Origin: Cohaesibacter marisflavi
GTDB taxonomy: Bacteria; Pseudomonadota; Alphaproteobacteria; Rhizobiales; Cohaesibacteraceae
Assembly: GCF_900115225.1 (NCBI RefSeq)
Contig: NZ_FOVR01000008.1
Coordinates: 62,001-126,000, forward strand
DNA: 64,000 bases
Direction of reading: 5' to 3'
The notes below the pieces were generated by a model. The model saw only the letters and a program-made list of their open reading frames with translations. It was not told the DNA's origin and did no database searches. A program made the translations under genes and the position numbers. Below are positions 60,593 to 64,000 of this stretch, one piece after another (positions within the stretch are counted from its first letter, which is position 1; each line of letters begins with the position of its first letter).

Positions 60593-62698
60593 ATGCGCCC
60601 GAACCGTCTCAATCACTATTTTGCGTCTCTGACGACCCTGAAGGGTGTTGGCCCGAAAATCAGCCAGTCCTTTGCGCGGCTGTTGCGAGGCGATGTGCTT
60701 TTGGAAGCGCGGCGGATCGATCTGCTGTTGCATATGCCCGTCGCTGTTATTGATCGCAGTTTGCAGCCTGCGCTCGCCGAGGCGCCAGATGGCGTGATCG
60801 TGACGCTGTGCCTGACGATTGACAAGCATCTGCCGCCACCACGGCATAACAAGCGGGTGCCCTATCGGATTCTGGCCCATGACGAGACCGACGAAATCAC
60901 GATCACCTATTTCCATGCCAATGGCGGCTATTTAGAGCGGCAAATGCCCGTTGGTTCTGTGCGATATGTTTCGGGCAAGCTGGAGCGCTTTAACGGGGTG
61001 CCGCAGATAACGCACCCGGACCATGTGGTGTCCGAGGATGATTTCGCTACCATGCCGCTGATTGAGCCGGTCTATCCTTTGACCGCCGGTCTGTCTGGCA
61101 AGATGGTACACAAGACCGTTGAGGCTAGCCTTGAAGATCTTGAGCCTTTGCCGGAGTGGCAGGAAAAGGCATTGCTTGAACGTGAAGGCTGGCCAGCCTT
61201 CCATGAAGCACTGGACCGCATTCATAATCCTCTGGGGTTGGCGGATCTTGATCTGACATCTATCGCCAGACGTCGGTTGGCTTATGATGAATGTCTGGCC
61301 AGTCAGCTTGCGCTGTCGCTGGTGCGTAGCAATGTGAAGAAAGCCAAGGGGCTGGCGCGTCGTTGGGAGGGCAAACTCAAAGCCGAGCTTACAGAGGCCC
61401 TGCCCTTTACGCTCACGGGGAGCCAGCAACAGGCCATCGCCGAGATTGAGGAAGATCTGGCCCTGCCTGAGCGGATGCTGCGTCTGGTTCAGGGCGATGT
61501 GGGTAGCGGCAAGACGATGGTCGCCCTGATGGCGGCAGCGGATGTCATCGAGTCCGGTGCACAGGTGGCCATGATGGCTCCGACGGACCTTTTGGCACGG
61601 CAGCATTATCAGTCCGTCAAAGCGCTTTGCGAGGCCGTCGGTATTCGCGTGGCCGTGATGACGGGCAAGGACAGCGCCGGAGTGAAGCGACAAACGCTCA
61701 AGGCGCTGGAACAGGGGGATATCGACTTTCTCATCGGAACCCATGCCCTCTTCCAGCCGTCTGTGGTGTTTGCCGATCTGGGATTGGCCATCGTTGATGA
61801 GCAGCATCGGTTTGGCGTACATCAGCGTTTGACGCTGTCTGACAAAGGGGTGGCGACCGATCTTCTGGTGATGACGGCAACGCCAATTCCGCGCACCTTG
61901 GTGCTCACCCATTATGGCGACATGGATGTATCGCTGTTGACCGAAAAACCCGCCGGTCGCAAGCCCATTGAAACCCGCACCATGTCGCTTGACAGGCTTG
62001 GAGAGTTGGTCGGTCGGCTCAACACTGCGCTTGAAAAAGGTGCCAAATGCTATTGGGTCTGCCCGCTGGTTGAAGAATCCGAAGTGCTTGAAGTCACAGC
62101 CGCAGAAGACAGGCACGAGAGCCTCAAGAAGGTGTTTGGTGATAAGGTTGAGCTTATCCATGGCCGTATGTCAGCTGATGAGAAAAAGGCGGCGATGGAG
62201 CATTTCAAGGATGGTGACGCACAAATCCTTGTTGCGACCACGGTGATTGAAGTGGGCGTGGATGTGCCTGAAGCCACCATCATGGTGATTGAACATGCCG
62301 AGCGCTTTGGCTTGGCTCAGTTGCATCAGTTGCGCGGGCGTGTCGGGCGCGGCGACAAGGCCTCTTCCTGCATTTTGCTGTTTCAGGGTCCTTTGGGCAA
62401 CATCGCCAAGGAGCGGCTCAACATGATGCGCGAAACCGAGGACGGGTTCCGCATTGCAGAGGCCGATTTACGCCTGCGGGGCGAAGGCGATGTGCTGGGG
62501 ACCAAGCAATCTGGCATGCCGGGGTTTCGGGTCACCGACCCTGAGGTGCATAAGGATCTGATGGAAATGGCGCGCAAGGAAGCACGTCTCATTATCGAGA
62601 TGGATCCGGGGCTGACTGGCAAGCGCGGGGATGCCTTGCGTGATCTTCTGTATCTATTCGGAAGAGATGAAGCCATCCGGCTTTTGAAGGCTGGATAG
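60593..62698 (+). CDS. recG: ATP-dependent DNA helicase RecG
   Basis: A 701-residue helicase that remodels stalled forks and Holliday junctions. The N-terminal wedge/OB domain includes YFHANGGYLERQMPVGSVRY; the helicase core has Walker A GDVGSGKTMVAL, Walker B IVDEQHRFGV (the DEQH type), MTATPIPRTL and QLRGRVGRGD. The end LLYLFGRDEAIRLLKAG is normal. Length is standard. It is divergent from sdhE with about 180 nt between starts. Confidence 0.96.
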   Translation: MRPNRLNHYFASLTTLKGVGPKISQSFARLLRGDVLLEARRIDLLLHMPVAVIDRSLQPALAEAPDGVIVTLCLTIDKHLPPPRHNKRVPYRILAHDETDEITITYFHANGGYLERQMPVGSVRYVSGKLERFNGVPQITHPDHVVSEDDFATMPLIEPVYPLTAGLSGKMVHKTVEASLEDLEPLPEWQEKALLEREGWPAFHEALDRIHNPLGLADLDLTSIARRRLAYDECLASQLALSLVRSNVKKAKGLARRWEGKLKAELTEALPFTLTGSQQQAIAEIEEDLALPERMLRLVQGDVGSGKTMVALMAAADVIESGAQVAMMAPTDLLARQHYQSVKALCEAVGIRVAVMTGKDSAGVKRQTLKALEQGDIDFLIGTHALFQPSVVFADLGLAIVDEQHRFGVHQRLTLSDKGVATDLLVMTATPIPRTLVLTHYGDMDVSLLTEKPAGRKPIETRTMSLDRLGELVGRLNTALEKGAKCYWVCPLVEESEVLEVTAAEDRHESLKKVFGDKVELIHGRMSADEKKAAMEHFKDGDAQILVATTVIEVGVDVPEATIMVIEHAERFGLAQLHQLRGRVGRGDKASSCILLFQGPLGNIAKERLNMMRETEDGFRIAEADLRLRGEGDVLGTKQSGMPGFRVTDPEVHKDLMEMARKEARLIIEMDPGLTGKRGDALRDLLYLFGRDEAIRLLKAG

Positions 62699-62705
62699 CC
62701 AACAA

Positions 62706-62729
62706 GGACGCCCGCCAATCGGGGCGTCC
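62706..62729. terminator. Stem-loop between convergent recG and DUF502 genes
   Basis: GGACGCCC and GGGCGTCC form a perfect 8-bp stem with an 8-nt loop, seven bases after the recG stop codon. No T-run follows on either strand, so it may be a weak or Rho-assisted terminator. Confidence 0.5.
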
Positions 62730-62755
62730 AAGATGGGAAGAGCGAAGGTGAGGCC

Positions 62756-63592
62756 TTATTCGGCAGGTTCTGACTCTTTGGATTTTACTTTCTTGAGTGA
62801 AGAAAGTTGATCCTTTGACGCTGGGGCCTTTTCTTCGTCATCCACCTCTATGTCGATCAGTTTTCGGGCCTTTTCGTGGTCTTCTTCAACGGCATGCTTT
62901 GCGATGAATTCAGGAGAGACCAAACCAGCTGACACCACGAGCTTGGCGGCATCCTCAACGCTCATGTCGAGCATGATGATGTCACGGCGTGGCACAAACA
63001 GCAGGAAACCGGATGTCGGGTTCGGGGTGGTTGGCAGGAATACCGAGATATATCCCTGATGGGCATCACCCGGCTTTTCTTTCTCCTCAATGCGGTGGGC
63101 TACTTCACCGGTCGTTTCAGTGGCAACGAAAGCAAGAGCCCAAAGGTCGCGGCGAGGATATTCGATAACCACAGCCTTGGTGAATGTCTTGCCCTTTTGC
63201 GACAGCGCCGTTTCGAAAATCTGCTTGAGGGCATTGTAAAGGTTGCGTACGAGCGGCATCCGCCCGACGAACACCTCACCGAAGGTCAACAACGAACGTC
63301 CGACAAAGTTCGCCGTCAGAAAACCCAGTATCGTCAGGATGAGGAAGGAAAAGACAAGCCCTACCCCGGGCACGGAAAATGGCAGATAGTTATCCGGGTT
63401 GTAGATATGCGGAATATAGGGCTTTACGGTGGAATCGACCCAGCCGATGAAGGCCCATGTGATGTAAAGCGTGATCCCGATTGGGGCAGCGATGACAAGG
63501 CCGGTCAGAAAATAGTTTCGCACGCGGGCGCCAAAGGTGAGCCTGCCGCGATCCAGAGGGCCTTTTTTTTCTTCATTATTCTTCGATGTCAT
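62756..63592 (-). CDS. DUF502 family membrane protein
   Basis: A 278-residue inner-membrane protein with two helices: YFLTGLVIAAPIGITLYITW near residues 27-48 and VGLVFSFLILTILGFLTANF near 76-97. The family stretch RMPLVRNLYNALKQIFETAL follows, then a soluble domain with TTPNPTSGFLLFVPRRDIIM. The last 45 residues are charged and low-complexity (EEDHEKARKLIDIEVDDEEK). Members are found next to recG in many alphaproteobacteria; the function is unknown. Confidence 0.88.
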   Translation of the reverse strand: MTSKNNEEKKGPLDRGRLTFGARVRNYFLTGLVIAAPIGITLYITWAFIGWVDSTVKPYIPHIYNPDNYLPFSVPGVGLVFSFLILTILGFLTANFVGRSLLTFGEVFVGRMPLVRNLYNALKQIFETALSQKGKTFTKAVVIEYPRRDLWALAFVATETTGEVAHRIEEKEKPGDAHQGYISVFLPTTPNPTSGFLLFVPRRDIIMLDMSVEDAAKLVVSAGLVSPEFIAKHAVEEDHEKARKLIDIEVDDEEKAPASKDQLSSLKKVKSKESEPAE

Positions 63593-63903
63593 CTGTGTTG
63601 TTTCCGTATGAGATTGGCACCTGATGCGTCAATTGTCTCTTTCCATGTTCCTTTGGGGCGCAGAAAGAGTCAGATTCAACCTCGGGCCTGATCATGATGT
63701 GAGATGGCAAGCTGTCAATCAATTTACGCACTCAATCTATACTAAGATAATGCGCCCTGCTTCGACTTAAAAGATTAAGAAAGCGGTTTCCTGCTCGAAA
63801 AATGAGCGAGACCAGTTGTAGAATGGCATTTAACGCAATATCTTGTATGTAATGTTCAGAATTTTCCCCGTTTTTTGTTGCTAAAGGCCAAAAGGGCACA
63901 AGC
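63593..63903. other. Intergenic region, 311 nt, divergent promoters
   Basis: AT-rich spacer between the divergent DUF502 and YbaN-like genes. It should contain both promoters. No gene, RNA or strong inverted repeat was seen. Confidence 0.5.
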
Positions 63904-64000
63904 ATGAAAAGGTTTCAACAGCCGCTCTATTTGCTTGCGGGTCTTGTCTTGACGGGCATCGGCATTGTGGGCGCTTTTTTGCCTCTGCTGCCCTCGACCA
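63904..64000 (+). CDS. YbaN/DUF454-family inner-membrane protein (partial)
   Basis: The first 32 codons are in the window; the gene runs off the right edge. The sequence QPLYLLAGLVLTGIGIVGAF followed by LPLLPST matches the start of DUF454 (YbaN) small membrane proteins, which usually continue with a PTTPF-like turn. AAAAGGG lies seven bases before the ATG. The function of the family is unknown. Confidence 0.75.
   Translation, partial: MKRFQQPLYLLAGLVLTGIGIVGAFLPLLPST

Noticed and set aside
60932-62161. A 409-codon frame antisense to recG
   Set aside because: It covers the helicase motifs of recG in reverse and has the composition of a shadow frame.
1-64000. tRNA, rRNA, CRISPR arrays, insertion sequences, prophage genes
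   Set aside because: No cloverleaf-like arms with CCA ends, direct-repeat arrays, transposase or phage frames were recognised by eye. A tRNAscan or covariance-model run could still find small RNAs.

Overview
The window is a gene-dense chromosomal segment of an alphaproteobacterium, most likely of the Hyphomicrobiales (Rhizobiales) type and possibly marine. The inference rests on a phosphatidylcholine synthase, an IalB-family secreted protein, DUF2182 and DUF502 proteins, the mfd-sdhE-recG neighbourhood, and iron boxes of the RirA type (TGA-N9-TCA). Import genes dominate: five ABC uptake systems, one TonB-dependent outer-membrane system and one orphan peptide-binding protein. I see no tRNA, rRNA, CRISPR array, phage or IS element.

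Layout. 1-8235: the end of an atypical receiver-domain gene, then a ROK repressor divergent from a six-gene sugar operon (binding protein, two permeases, SIS-domain enzyme, PfkB kinase, ATPase). The gene content matches that of fructoselysine/Amadori-compound operons. 8268-20608: an iron locus with an AraC regulator, TonB-dependent receptor, exported Fes-like esterase, FatB/CeuE-type siderophore ABC importer, a small secreted protein, ExbB, two ExbD proteins and TonB. Three TGA-N9-TCA boxes stand before the receptor, the binding protein and the small secreted gene. 20668-27677 (minus): a ribose-type sugar ABC operon with its LacI regulator and a Gfo/Idh/MocA oxidoreductase; two LacI-type operators lie in front. 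27989-34725: a two-component system divergent from a GtsABCD-like glucose/mannose importer, with a 17-bp palindrome between them.

34903-36972: a PhlG/phloretin-hydrolase-like C-C hydrolase divergent from a LysR regulator. 37501-42306 (minus): a BMP-family nucleoside importer with its ATPase gene first and binding-protein gene last. 42616-49788: a LysR gene without an ordinary start codon, phosphatidylcholine synthase, a DUF2182 membrane protein, a UbiH-type hydroxylase, an LpxL-type acyltransferase, a malyl-CoA-lyase-like enzyme and HspQ. 49878-56431: an IalB protein, an orphan YejA-like binding protein, an adenylate-forming-enzyme relative that has lost catalytic motifs, a PleD-like protein with a degenerate GGDEF domain, and an AT-rich patch with a small six-cysteine secreted protein. 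56499-64000: mfd, sdhE, recG, a DUF502 membrane protein and the start of a YbaN/DUF454 gene.

The genes work together as separate uptake and catabolic modules, each next to its own regulator. A repeated feature is a stem-loop just after a binding-protein or receptor gene and before the downstream transport genes (near 3268, 11504, 14340 and 31713), which would favour high expression of the periplasmic or receptor component. Functions are read from motifs and gene order only; no search was run.
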